From Chara braunii (taxonomy: Eukaryota > Streptophyta > Charophyceae > Charales > Characeae), in NCBI GenBank assembly GCA_003427395.1, contig BFEA01000396.1, positions 1,336,120 through 1,377,595 of the forward strand: a DNA stretch of 41,476 nt. The letters are read 5' to 3'. This document shows positions 30,681 to 40,436 of this stretch, one piece after another. The notes below the pieces were generated by a model. The model did no database searches. It saw only the letters and a list, made by a program, of their open reading frames with translations, and had not been told where the DNA came from. Each line of letters begins with the position of its first letter. Within the stretch, counting starts at the first letter, position 1. Both the position numbers and the translations under genes were made by a program.

Positions 30681-32253
30681 TCCTCATTCTATCAATGGCC
30701 TCCCCAAACTGATCGTAGATATCCCCATCCATAGTAGAGGAAATCAGTCCGCTTCTCTCGTCTTCCCGTTTTATATTACATAACCTTATAGTGTGGCCTT
30801 GCTGGTCACAATGTTGACAGATGGCCGTCCTCCAGTCAAAGCGGGGTCTTCCATACCCCTGACTTCCCTGATCCCCCTGGCCTTGATACCCCTTGCCTTG
30901 ATAGCCCTGGCCTTGGTACCCCTGGCCTTGACTCCCTTGGCCTTGGTACCCCTGGCCTTGACTCCCTTGGCCTTGGTACCCCTGGCCTTGACTCCCTTGG
31001 CCTTGGTACCCCTGGCCTTGGCCATTCCATTGCCTTCCTCTTCCGCCGCCATTCCTGCCTCNCCCCTTTCCTCCACCCCTCCCTCCGCTGCCTTGATTGC
31101 CCTGCCCCTGGTTCCCACCTCCTACAACACTGCCGTGTGAACTGGGATCAGGTGACGGTGGCGGGGCCACAGGTTGAGCCTGGGCCGCGGGGTAGATGGG
31201 TGGTGGCATACTCGTCTGCGGTCCGGCTACTGGCGGTGTACTTCCCCATGGCACAATTGCGTTGATCACCGGCCAGGGCCATTGTCCATAGGAGGGCGCC
31301 CCACCTTGCAAGGGGGCCGTACTAGATGATGGAGCCGCCACATTTAAAGGGGTTGTTGCCTGGGTTTGAGGCGCCTGCGCTTTTCCTGATCCCTGTCCGC
31401 CCTGCGCCAAATTACGCACTTTGCGCTGGACCTTCGTCAGGTGTTGCGACCCCGGCTCTTCCTCTTCCCAGAGCTCCTCCTTACCAACCTCCTCTATCAC
31501 TGACTCTTTTCCTTTTACTTTGACAGTCGTCACCACCCTCCTTTGCACCACTGACTCTATCGCATACCCTAGGTGTGCCAATACGTCTGCAACAATCTTT
31601 GTTACTCCCGGGGTCCCGGAAGCGGTCGCATCTCTTTCCTTTCTCTTCTGTCTTTGCAGGCGTACCTGACGTTGTTCCACCTGGTCCAAGCACCCAACTT
31701 CCACCCCTCTGTCAATGGTGGCCCAGGTGAGCTTAGTGCTACCTCCTCCATGTCTCATCAACTCGACGGTCTCCGATGCTGTGAGTAGCCCCAGGAAGAT
31801 GGCGCACTGTGCTTCCTCCNAAATCCCATGGACCTTNCGCGCCCTNNTCTTAAATTCTTGAACAAAGGCCCCTATAGTCGTAAAATCCTCTTTGTTCATC
31901 GCTTCAAGGTCCGTGGTAGTCAACAACCCGTCTCCCAGGCGGTATTTCCTTTGCATCCCCTCCTTGAACCTCTCCCAGCTACCTTGAGCCGCATCTATGA
32001 CTTTCTTCACCTCCTGATGGTAGCTGTGGAGGACATACTTAAGGATGCGTTGAAACTTTACAACATCCGGCCGCCCGACCAAAGCTTGTTCCACCCGCTC
32101 TAGCCAATCCGAGACTCTCTCCCCACAGAAATGGAAAGTATCGACCTTTGGGATGTTGCTCGGGTTCCTTTCATGTCGGTCGATGGCCGCGATGAGGTCA
32201 TCGAGTGTCAGACCCTTCTTGGGAACAACTGATGCGCCGCTAGTCTCAGGCAT
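30601..32253 (-). CDS. X gag, right copy (open, C-terminus altered)
   Basis: A 550-codon open frame from ATG 32253, aligned exactly with the left start. It covers a capsid-like domain (residues about 10-190, including VDTFHFCGERVSDWLERVEQ and FKEGMQRKYRLGDGL), a Lys/Arg/Glu-rich region, a Pro/Ser/Gln-rich region, Gly/Gln repeats (30-bp unit, three perfect copies) and the zinc knuckle CQHCDQQGHTIRLC (30778-30819). The last 30 or so residues come from a shifted frame after a deletion. Gag would assemble particles and bind element RNA. Four residues are undefined because of N bases. It may still be translatable. Confidence 0.8.
   Translation of the reverse strand: MPETSGASVVPKKGLTLDDLIAAIDRHERNPSNIPKVDTFHFCGERVSDWLERVEQALVGRPDVVKFQRILKYVLHSYHQEVKKVIDAAQGSWERFKEGMQRKYRLGDGLLTTTDLEAMNKEDFTTIGAFVQEFKXRAXKVHGIXEEAQCAIFLGLLTASETVELMRHGGGSTKLTWATIDRGVEVGCLDQVEQRQVRLQRQKRKERDATASGTPGVTKIVADVLAHLGYAIESVVQRRVVTTVKVKGKESVIEEVGKEELWEEEEPGSQHLTKVQRKVRNLAQGGQGSGKAQAPQTQATTPLNVAAPSSSTAPLQGGAPSYGQWPWPVINAIVPWGSTPPVAGPQTSMPPPIYPAAQAQPVAPPPSPDPSSHGSVVGGGNQGQGNQGSGGRGGGKGXGRNGGGRGRQWNGQGQGYQGQGSQGQGYQGQGSQGQGYQGQGSQGQGYQGQGYQGKGYQGQGDQGSQGYGRPRFDWRTAICQHCDQQGHTIRLCNIKREDERSGLISSTMDGDIYDQFGEAIDRMRNEGETPHSADPAGTGSANEESSQGQY
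30931..31020 (-). repeat. 30-bp tandem repeat, three perfect copies
   Basis: The units 30931-30960, 30961-30990 and 30991-31020 are identical; partial units flank them. They encode YQGQGSQGQG in the sense strand. Copy number differs from the left arm. Confidence 0.92.
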
Positions 32254-32548
32254 CTCGACAGCCTCTTCTTTTTAGGTTCCCTGGCAAAAGAAAACAAGCA
32301 CATCCCCTTATTCAACATTATACCTTGACCGGTCTATTCCATCCGCCCTACCTAACCCTTAGTACTTTACCCAATGTTAACACGATCGTCCCTCATACTT
32401 TCTCTACTTGGGTAGGTAGATTTCCTCAATTACACTTAGTCATTCATATATTCCTTCATTACCTTCTCATCACTCCTTTATGCCTTTTCTTATTCACTTC
32501 TCATACCCGGATGTCGTTCTTCCAGGGACAACGGTAGACTTTCCGTTA

Positions 32549-32566
32549 TCCCCGGCAACGGCGCCA
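32549..32566 (-). promoter_or_regulatory. Primer-binding site (Asp tRNA), X right
   Basis: TGGCGCCGTTGCCGGGGA on the minus strand, 2 nt inside the LTR end, is complementary to the 3' end of plant tRNA-Asp over 18 nt. Confidence 0.85.
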
Positions 32567-32616
32567 CCTGTCAGGCGCATCGGTCCGGCACCGCACGGGG
32601 GCAGCGAGGGACCCTT

Positions 32617-32772
32617 CCGGCCATTCACAGTAGAAACAATGCCTGGCTCCCTAGAAAACAATCAAATAAACACAACGACCAGGCCATTCACAGTAGAAAC
32701 AATGCCTGGTCCTTCAGAAAACATCCAAATAAACATAGCCTTGAGCCATTCACAGTAGAAACAATGCTCAGG
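32617..32772 (-). ncRNA. Three tandem hairpins in X R/U5, right
   Basis: The loop CATTCACAGTAGAAACAAT (plus-strand reading) is identical at 32622-32640, 32685-32703 and 32747-32765. Arms: CCGGC/GCCTGG (one bulge), GACCAGGC/GCCTGGTC (perfect 8 bp, 32677-32684 with 32704-32711), and CC(T)TGAGC/GCTCAGG (32739-32746 with 32766-32772). The loop is constant, the stem sequences differ, and pairing is kept in each. Likely a leader-RNA structure if functional at all. Confidence 0.4.
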
Positions 32773-33001
32773 CTTTGGTTGACCCGGTGAAACGCATGCA
32801 GTCTACCTTCCTTCCACCTTCCCCCAATTCATCCTTAGTCTGCTTTCAATCAGAACAAAGTAGAAACTTAGGCTTCACTCTCACACATTCTTTCCAGTTA
32901 GTCTGATTAGGTCATGAAGAGAAAGCAAAAATCATAGGGACAAACGCATGCATACAACAGTCATACTGTAGGAAGATAGGCCAACATGGGTAGTAGTGGG
33001 G

Positions 33002-33007
33002 TTTATA
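33002..33007 (-). promoter_or_regulatory. TATA box of X LTR, right
   Basis: TATAAA on the minus strand, aligned with 18778-18783 of the left LTR. Confidence 0.55.
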
Positions 33008-33885
33008 CAGATAAAGATGATTTACCTGGAGGTTCCCTTCCTCCAGAACTCCACCGAGTTCCGGCAGAGCTCCCGCAATTGATGGGTAAGTTCCCCACAG
33101 AGCCTTGACGCGGACTTACGGGTTGCAATCCTGCCTGCCGCCTTCCTCTCGTAACCAAGGATTAGACTGAAAGTGAGAAGGATAGAGGGAGAGGTTTTGA
33201 TACTCTCAAATACAAGAGGAATGCTCTCTGGTTTATTGGAGAGGGCCTTGTAATCTTCAGCTCCTGAGGGCCCCGCAATGATGGCCAACCTGTTTCAGCT
33301 TGGTCAAGCCCTGAAGTGAAACTCCTGAGATCAGCCTCTTGAGACGTCCTAGTTGGCAGCAATAACCCTCCTTACCCTTGTACCAACACCCTTCTCACAT
33401 CTCAACTAGTCTTTTGAGCCTCAATACTCCTCCTTAAGTTGATCGCAATTGCTCCGCAGTTTGCAACAGTTCTCAGTTACAGCCGTAATTCTCAGCGGTA
33501 AACAGCAACAACATCAATCGATCAACACTAGCGGTAGTCACCCGATGTAGCATACAGTAGTGGTCAACAACAATCACAACCCATCAGTAGCTCCAACGGC
33601 ACACCGCGGCCTGTAGCCCACAGTCCGTGCCCAGCCTGTGGCCAACAACAGTTCTCACACACAGCCCACGGGCACAGCAGCGGCAGCCTCCCGTAGTAAG
33701 ACTGTGATCACTCGGTTCTTCAAAACAGCCGTACACAGGACAGTGCGACATTCCACAGCGAGCTCAGCAACTGCTGTGGCCGGCACGTAGCTGGGGCAAG
33801 TATGGGGCGCACAGTAGCAGTAGTCTGATAGAAAAGACCGTCAGTTCAATAACCCTTGTTGTACAGCCCCGACGGCTTGCTTACA

Positions 33886-34373
33886 CAACAACCTTCAACG
33901 TTGCAGCAACCACGACCTGATCTACAAAAATTGCCCGTGCTCACGACCAAGTTTTCTTTCACTATCCTATCTGCCGAGGAGGGCTACACCAAGTTTTCAT
34001 CTTCACAGTTTACCCCCAGGTAAGCCGCCTGTTCCCGCTATTGCCCGCTGCTTACTCGCGCACTGCAGCACTCAGGCATGCTTAGCTCACTGGCTGCTGC
34101 CCATAGCTNTGAGCACTGTGCACCTTCGTCGAATCGAGCATGGAGCACTCANCCTTTAGCCCCATACTCTGCCAGTTTCGCTCTTCCAAAACGTGGCCCG
34201 CTTTGCAGCCGGTCGGTGTGCAATTTGGGTTTCGTGGTTCCCGCGTTCACCCCCTGCAGTAACTCGTCCAAGATTGACTGAGCCTCCTACTAAGGTATCG
34301 GCACACACGGCGTAGGCGATACGAGGTAAGTGCCTCGACTTCCCTGTTACACCGCCCGATCGAGTGGGCTACT
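33886..34373. other. Unassigned DNA right of the inverted repeat
   Basis: No gene seen. It contains N bases at 34109 and 34152. The 67-codon frame at 34078 has no recognisable motif. Confidence 0.5.
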
Positions 34374-34991
34374 TCAGACCGACCTTCCAGAGTAAAGGTC
34401 TATAAGCGATATTATAGGCCTTCCAGCACAGGATTCCGATAGCGCATCAGCATTCGGCAGTCCTCCAGCATCTCGCACGGTCACTGCATTCAATCTTTGC
34501 AAATCCTGCACCCACCGCAGCGTCCCGTTAGGCTTAATAAAGAAGAACCACGGGGACGCATACGGTCCACTTGAATAGTCGGCGACGTGAGTACGTATCT
34601 TGCCGTCGAGATAATCCACCACCTTCCTTTCCTCATCAAGATTGGGATATCGTGCCCCTCTCATGTTCCAAGGCTCGTGTGGCACGGTGTGGATGCGGAT
34701 CATAGGTATCTTATCTACATCCAGCCTGCCACGCGCCCCGTCTCCTTCTGCTACTAACGTAGTGTCCAGCAGATAGCGGCCCGACAGCGCCAAGGGCAGT
34801 CCAATGTGCCCTGCCCCTCTGGCAATCACTACTAGTCGGTTCAATACGGGACCGCGTCCTTTCACCAAAATGCCCCCGCCCAATGCCCTGCTGCGCGCTA
34901 GCCCAGATACCTCAGCGAAAGCTGGCTGATTCAGACAGCAGGGCCGGTGGTTCTGGGATTCAAATTCGCTAAGGAATGTATAACAACTCAC
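34374..34991 (-). pseudogene. Chimeric ORF: unknown N-terminus fused to X RT fragment
   Basis: A 205-codon frame. Residues 1 to about 86 (MSCYTFLSEFESQNHRPCCL..., then GGGILVKGRGPVLNRLVVIA) match nothing I know. From GRLDVDKIPMIRIHTVPHEP to LIDLYSG they match the X RT from the linker to motif A (about 34385-34732). The RT part lacks the catalytic YxDD box and could not polymerise. The in-frame join may be chance. This is a third X fragment, independent of the two inverted-repeat arms. Confidence 0.7.
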
Positions 34992-35199
34992 CTGCTGAAT
35001 CCACCGGCCGGACAGATAGTGCTCGGACGCTGCTGCAGTTGGGAGGACACGGGCCCGCTACAAAGCCCGTAATGCGGGTAGAAGGTGGTGCGTGGTGCGG
35101 ATCCTCGAGTGGATCTTGGTGATAGTAGCAAATATTCAAATGAGAACCTCGAAGGCCGTAGCGGAGAAGGGTCCCATGGGAACAGCCGCGGGACAGCGC
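34992..35199. other. Unassigned GC-rich DNA
   Basis: No gene or repeat recognised. Confidence 0.4.
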
Positions 35200-36371
35200 C
35201 GCCCAGCCAGCGCTATAGCCGCCTCCCGCTAGCGTCCCCTATCCATTGTCTCAAGGCACAGTTCACCATCCTCCGGGTCCCAACGAGCGAGCTCACACTC
35301 AATTCTCTTCGCAGTGGGCGGCGGGTGGGTGGACGGTGCACGTGCAGCAAGTTCCCGTCATCTGGGTTCGAACACGGCCTTGTATCTCAACAGTTCACGG
35401 GCGTACGCACTGAGCTTGGCCCTTAGGCCTCGGGTGTAACCACGGCCCCGCGGCCCAAGGCAAAACGGGGCGCGGCCCCGGCACAGCCACAAAAACAGTT
35501 TGTAATTGCTCTTCGGGCATCCCTGCGGATACAACACACCCCTGCGCGCTCCTACCGCAGTCTCGCGCCCTTGGGATACGACAAACAAAACAGATAGGGG
35601 AAATATGATAAAATAGCGACAGGGTCGGGGAACAACGGGCTGCTAGCACCTCGCCAGCCCCCGCTGACCAGGCCCGCTGCCAAGCCTACAAACAAAAACC
35701 GAGGGGGATACCCCTGGCCGCCCTCGACCCCATCGGTTCCTTCCACGACGCTCCGCTACAGTTGCTGCGTCGACGCCCGCTGGCCTCCATCCTCAAACCT
35801 CCGTTGCAATAGTCTGATGCCGTAATCTATAGGGCTAAGCCCAAGCCTGAGACCAAAACACGTCGGGTGCCATATAAGACGTTGCAGAGCGGCGCTTTGG
35901 GCCAATAAAACGGCTGCGCGGCTCTCAGTGCCCACGCAGGTTCGCTTATACCGTGCCATAATTGCCCCGCGCGCCATCCTACGACACCCTGCTCACCGCA
36001 CGAAAGTCGCGCCGTCGTTGCCGATGCCGTCGTCGGGGTCGTTCTTCGCAAGCGTGTTCGACTCGGTCAAAAGTACTAATCAACAAAAAATATCCTTAGT
36101 TCCTGCTTAATCGAAAATAAATAATAAATAATATCATCTAAGCAAAATGACCGAGGTCCGAGCTGACTCTTACGATCAACAACAGAAAAGAATCACGGGC
36201 GCCTTAAACCTGCGCGCTCACACACTCGCTATTGCGGTCAACCACCCAGTCAACGCAATTACAGACGCAATCGCGCTTAGCGCGGTATACTTTAACTTTA
36301 AACCAAAACTGTTTTCTGTTACTTACAAAAAAAACAGGGCGGATACCCTTGTAAGGGTATTCGTGCCGACA
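35200..36371 (-). mobile_element. Second, partial Y LTR end (Y2)
   Basis: From about 35390 to 36371 it aligns with 13930-15887 of Y minus the nested TIR element. Shared landmarks include TGCGCGCTCCTACCGCAGTC, AGGGCTAAGCCCAAGCCTGAGAC, ATATCCTTA.TCCTGCTTAATC, the ATACCCTT-GT-AAGGGTAT palindrome (36343-36360) and the terminal GCCGACA (36371). Polarity is the same as Y. The other end of this LTR is not present, and no target duplication could be tested. Confidence 0.75.
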
Positions 36372-36567
36372 GCGAGCTTGTCGAAAGGTCATGTCATGTC
36401 CAAGCACGGTAGTACAGGGTTGACGTGTACATTGGAGATATACGCTGCGATACACGGTAGGCTAAATTCTTTCGTGTGAAAGAATGATGATCCGATGCCT
36501 ATTCACATAAAAAGTTGAAAACTAAGAATTGAAAGTCGATGGTGGTTTCGACGGGAAGGCTTTCCAC

Positions 36568-36612
36568 CTGTGTCACCATCCGCCCTTAGGCCAAGTTTTG
36601 GCCTTGACACAG
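36568..36612. repeat. Nested two-part hairpin
   Basis: Outer arms CTGTGTCA/TGACACAG (36568-36575 with 36605-36612) enclose AGGCCAA-GTT-TTGGCCT (36588-36604). Both stems are perfect. Confidence 0.85.
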
Positions 36613-37007
36613 TTTGGTAGGTCAAGGTGCAGCCTTAGGGAATTTTGGCAGGTCTAGGCCCAGGAAGGATCATCTTTTTAATAAAATTTGTGCCTGTTAT
36701 GGTCAGACTTGGGCCTAGCCCTATAGGTTATGACATTGGACTTTCAACCACCAAGAAGGAGGTCAAGGCCAAGCAGGTGAGAGGGGAGTGATGAAGCATG
36801 ATGAAGGAAACAGAGGGGTTGAGGGTCTAGTAGGACTAATATGCCGAACGGTCCCGAGCACGGTCCCAGTTGGGACGAAGGGGGTGCCAGCGGTCTCCCT
36901 ATCTCCTCCTCCCACTTAACCTTCTCTTTTATCTATTATTTTGTTATTTAGTTTAGTCTCGCTCTTGTCGGACCTGGTACTGTTTCCGAGAGCGACATTA
37001 CGACCAA

Positions 37008-37072
37008 CGGACCTAGCTCAATTAGTATACTCTGAATTGTTGAAATGCAGACCTGAGTTTGAACAGAGATAT
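37008..37072 (+). other. tRNA-like (SINE head?) sequence
   Basis: TAGCTCAATTAGTATAC resembles a pol III A box. GAGTTTGAACAG, about 40 nt later, resembles a B box with one or two changes. There are no complete acceptor or anticodon stems, so it is not a functional tRNA gene. It may be an old SINE head. Confidence 0.35.
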
Positions 37073-38144
37073 GGCCAGGTAACCAGAATAAACTCACTCT
37101 CAATTATTTGGGCTTGGTCAACCCGATGATGACATTCTCAACTCGTGCGCAGGCCTTACCCCTTCGGGACATCCGTTAGAATTGGAAAGGTGTAGAGAGG
37201 ATTAGTACGACCTCAAACCTATAAGGGATACGTGGCTCAACAGGGAAAGGGTTGGCAGTTCCATTATAAAGTGATATCCGACTAACTAGTGAGGCATTGA
37301 GGGAAAGGATCAGGCTTACCTGCTGGCTGCTCTGGAGCTCGCTTTCGCACTGGGCACCGTGGGCGCCATCTTCAGGATAGGGTTGTTCTCTATGCTCGTC
37401 ATTTTCGAGATCGCCCCATTGTGGCTGTCGGGATCCCTCTCGTGCTCATCCTTGGAGTCCGATTCGTGATAAGTGATGCGCTTCATGGTGCATGACATCT
37501 GCATATAAGTGCTTGTCTTGTTCGTTCGTGATCGTCCTCCTTGTTCGTAACAGAGAAGCATGCTCGTGTGCTACGATTGTGCTTAGGCGTGCTCGGGGTC
37601 TTCACTGATTGACTGAACCTGGCCGTTATCGTGGCCAGGTGCATTCATTCGCTGAGAACCGCAAGTGTGAAAAGTGTGTGCTCGTTTGCAGACGCAAAAT
37701 AGTGAAAATAGGATTCAATGGATGATTCAAAGTGACTGGTTTAGATGGGAAAAGACAACAAACAGCACAACCTCATTGAGGAAATGATTACATGAACCTT
37801 GGGGAAGGGATTCTTGCTTAGTTTGGCAGGATTCGAAAGGGAAACTTCACCTCTCAAAATGGTTGGTGTCCTGGTTGGGGCATTCGGGGCGCTTTAGCTT
37901 CCCACCCAGGCTGACAGGAGAGAGGGCAGTAATGTCTAATGGACTCGAGCCTGTGTTTTCTTGAGAGTAGGTTGCTTCCGGGGGAATTTTCCTTGTGGAG
38001 CGGGCCTTTATCTGCCTTGGCCTACAGCCAGGGCCTATTAAGCTATTTGCCAGTTCGGCCTGTGGGACCAGGCCGTGGCTTAAACCCACAGGCCGTGTAC
38101 TGTTTTAGTCCTGTCTAGTCCTGCCCGGCACCACTGTCAGTACC

Positions 38145-38174
38145 AGTCTAGTCCAGTCCAGTCCAGTCCAGTCC
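38145..38174. repeat. AGTCC pentanucleotide repeat
   Basis: About five near-perfect AGTCC units, with related AGTCCTG/AGTCTAG units on each side. Confidence 0.85.
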
Positions 38175-38333
38175 TGTATTCTGGTTCCTTCTGCGTTTGC
38201 ACACTTTGGAGTACGTGCGTGTTGAGTCTGCGTCGGAGTTGCGCTTTGCCTTCCTGCTCCATCTCCACCTCCTCCGTCCTCAACCCTCTGTGTTGATCCT
38301 GACGGACCGCCATCCCGGCGGGTCCATCACACC

Positions 38334-38344
38334 GGTATCAGAGC
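38334..38344 (+). promoter_or_regulatory. Primer-binding site (initiator-Met tRNA), element V
   Basis: GGTATCAGAGC follows ATCACACC. It marks a fourth retroelement entry point on the plus strand. No gag or pol of this element is recognisable downstream in the window. Confidence 0.75.
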
Positions 38345-38940
38345 GGGAACGGTCCCCACTCCACCCGGCCCTTCCGCAACAGAGGGAAATTGTTGCAATC
38401 TTGATAGCGGGATTTTTAGGGTTTATGAGGGCGAAAATGTCGAAAAACAACGAAGAAAAGTAGCAGCGTGGAGAGGCGGACACATGCCGAAAAAGGAGAC
38501 TGCCGCCACTACGCATGCGCTTGCCAAGGCCAAGGCCGCCGCACACGAGCGCGCACCACGTGCCCACGCCGCCCCGCTCCCAGATTATATATCATCAAGA
38601 TTCAGGATGCTGCTGCTGCCAGGGTTTGATCCTGGGCAGCTACCACTCATGAGTGTGCGTGGCCAGTGCCCTAACACACTGGCCAAAGCCACAATCTAAG
38701 ATGATATCTTGGCTCGCTGCTGTTGAAGAAATCTCACGACAGCTATTTACCCCCCCACCCCCACCCCCACCAAAGTGGTCGTGGGTGTTGCCGCTTGCGC
38801 ATGGAGCTGGTATCTGATGCTTATTTGCAGTGCCACGTAGCACCTTGCCGTGGATCTTGAAGACCCTCCTGGCTAGGGGGTTGCACTACTTTGACATCTG
38901 GGTGGCTGATCAAGATCTCAACCCACCCCATTTTTTTTTT
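38345..38940. other. Unassigned DNA after the V primer-binding site
   Basis: Small frames at 38484-38699 (Ala/His/Arg-rich) show no domain. On the minus strand, about 38625-38690 carries a tRNA-like pair: TGGCCAGTGTGTTAGGGC as a possible A box and AGGATCAAACCCTGG as a B box. This suggests another SINE head. A T run lies at 38932-38942. Confidence 0.4.
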
Positions 38941-39560
38941 TTGTGGCAGTGGCATTAGGCGAGCAACCTCTTGAAGGCCAAGATCCTGTGGATCTTGGTA
39001 GTGCTCTGCTCTTGGCCACCCAAGAGCTTGGTATCACCATCCTACCCATAACCTACTCTCCCCCAACCCCTTTTCTCCTCCCCCCCATCATCTAACCATC
39101 CTTTCTAACCCTACCATTACTCCCTCCTCCTACCTCCCTCTTCACTCATCTTCTACATCCTTTTTTCTCTCCTCTCCTCCCCACTCACCATCTTCCACTA
39201 ATCTCATCTACTCCTTTCCACCTTTTCCATATCCTTTTCTCCCATTCTATCACCCTCCTCTCCCTCTTCCTCCCCCAACTACAACCCCATCATCTCCCCC
39301 ATCTCCCACTTCACTCTATCTCTCTCTCTCACCTATTGCTTTCTTTCTTCATCACTCTTCCATCCCCCTCCCCCCCCAACTTCGAATTTTTCTGTTTTTC
39401 TTCTTTTGTCTTTCTCTTTGATTTAAATATCCTCTTTTTATTTTCAAAAATCCGAATTTTCTTATTCCCCACCTTCTTTTCTCATTTTTTGATTTATTTT
39501 ATTTTATTTTTTATTTATTCTCAAAATTCGAATTTCTTTGTGGCACCCTCAAATTTGATT
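38941..39560. other. CT-rich then AT-rich low-complexity DNA
   Basis: 39050-39380 is almost all C, T and A on the plus strand. 39400-39560 is T-rich with repeated AAAATTCGAATTT-like words. The 77-codon Phe-rich frame at 39336 reflects composition. Confidence 0.7.
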
Positions 39561-39846
39561 AGGACTTAGTCTTTCTTGCTTTCGGCACACATTTGGACCC
39601 TGCGGGGGTAACGACGTGCTGCTGAAATTTTTTGTTTTTTTTCATACTTAGCATTTTTCAGCACATTTTGATCCCTTGAGGTAGCGAAGTGCTGGCAAAA
39701 TCTTCGCATTTTACTTAGCCTTTCTTCTTGACGGCACACTTCGATCCCATAAGGGTAACGAAATGTTGCCGAAAATTTTGAAAAATCCAACACTTAGTTT
39801 CTCTTCACCTCCTCATCTACTTGTTTATTTATTTACTAGGCTACGA

Positions 39847-39866
39847 GAGTGGCCCGGGGCCACTTG
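39847..39866. repeat. GC palindrome in AT-rich DNA
   Basis: AGTGGCCC-G-GGGCCACT forms an 8-bp perfect inverted repeat with almost no loop. Confidence 0.8.
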
Positions 39867-40065
39867 CCCGACCGGACAAAAAAAAATAAAAAATAAAAGT
39901 TATTTTTTAACTTGAGTTTTTGTTTTAAATTTGGTAAAAAAAATCGATATATCCTTGAACCAAAAATTGTTTAGTTTATATTTTTGCATAACGTATTTTT
40001 TTTCCGGAATTTACTGAGTTTTTTTATTTTTTATTTTTTTTCGAGGACCTTCCCTGATCCTTGCA

Positions 40066-40109
40066 CGGCCGGGCCGTCCGGGAAAATATGATGATCCGGG
40101 CGGCCCAAC
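40066..40109. repeat. 11-bp GC-rich stem-loop
   Basis: GGGCCGTCCGG pairs with CCGGGCGGCCC (one T-G pair) across an AT-rich loop of about 15 nt. Surrounding DNA is T-rich. Confidence 0.75.
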
Positions 40110-40436
40110 TGGTAGCCTAGCTTATGTATTTATTTTTCTAAAAATTATAATTTGCGGCACCGTAAAACGTAGTGTGCTTCTCTTAGTCTCTCTTTCCTCT
40201 TTGCACCTTTGTGACCCCATTGGGGTAGGAAAATGCTGCCAAAAATTCGAAAAGAATATATAGTATTTCTCTTATCACCTTTTGCTTATTTCTTTCTTTC
40301 TTTATTTTTATTATTTATTTTATTTTTATCTCAAAATTTAACTATTTATTTTATTTTCTCTCCCCCCCCCCTCCATGGTTACTATCTTCTTTTCTTGATT
40401 AGGTCGTCGCTGCCCTACCCTAACCACCCAAACCTC

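Larger units (their letters stand above)
27327..33885 (-). repeat. Right arm of giant inverted repeat (element X, copy R)
   Basis: Reverse-complement partner of 17900-24856. The outer ends are TGTAAGC on both sides, without a visible target duplication. The inner ends are 24856 and 27327. Its N bases at 27606, 27662, 27663, 28036, 28087, 28089 and 28113 each pair with a left-arm N (coordinates sum to 52183). Further Ns at 28250, 28408, 31063, 31820, 31838 and about 31846-31847 are unique to this arm. Confidence 0.95.
32569..33885 (-). mobile_element. X LTR, right copy (1317 bp)
   Basis: Sense strand: TGTAAGCAAGC start at 33885, CCTGACA end at 32569. Same length as the left LTR and collinear with it, with scattered substitutions. 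TATA box at 33002-33007. Confidence 0.88.
36372..38330. other. Non-coding DNA, right part probably an LTR of element V
   Basis: No convincing gene. It contains the nested hairpin at 36568-36612, a tRNA-like head at about 37008-37070 and AGTCC pentamers (38145-38174). The right end, TCCATCACA, precedes a primer-binding site, so an LTR should end near 38331; its start is unknown. Confidence 0.5.
39580..40245. repeat. Diverged hairpin repeat, four units
   Basis: Units near 39581-39630, 39655-39697, 39731-39772 and 40195-40240 share a core like GGCACACTTTGATCCC...GGGTAGCGAAATGCTGCC. In each, CCC/GGG (or CCCC/GGGG) closes the apex in units 1, 3 and 4, and outer arms pair: CAGCAC/GTGCTG in unit 2, CGGCA/TGCCG plus TTCG/CGAA in unit 3, TTTG/CAAA in unit 4. 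AT-rich DNA lies between units 3 and 4. Confidence 0.55.

Noticed and set aside
17895-33890. Target-site duplication around the whole inverted repeat
   Set aside because: Flanks AATTT (left) and ACAAC (right) do not match, so the pair did not insert as one unit, or the structure was rearranged or misassembled.
37008-37072. Functional tRNA gene
   Set aside because: A- and B-box-like words are present, but the acceptor, D and anticodon stems do not form; at best a SINE head.
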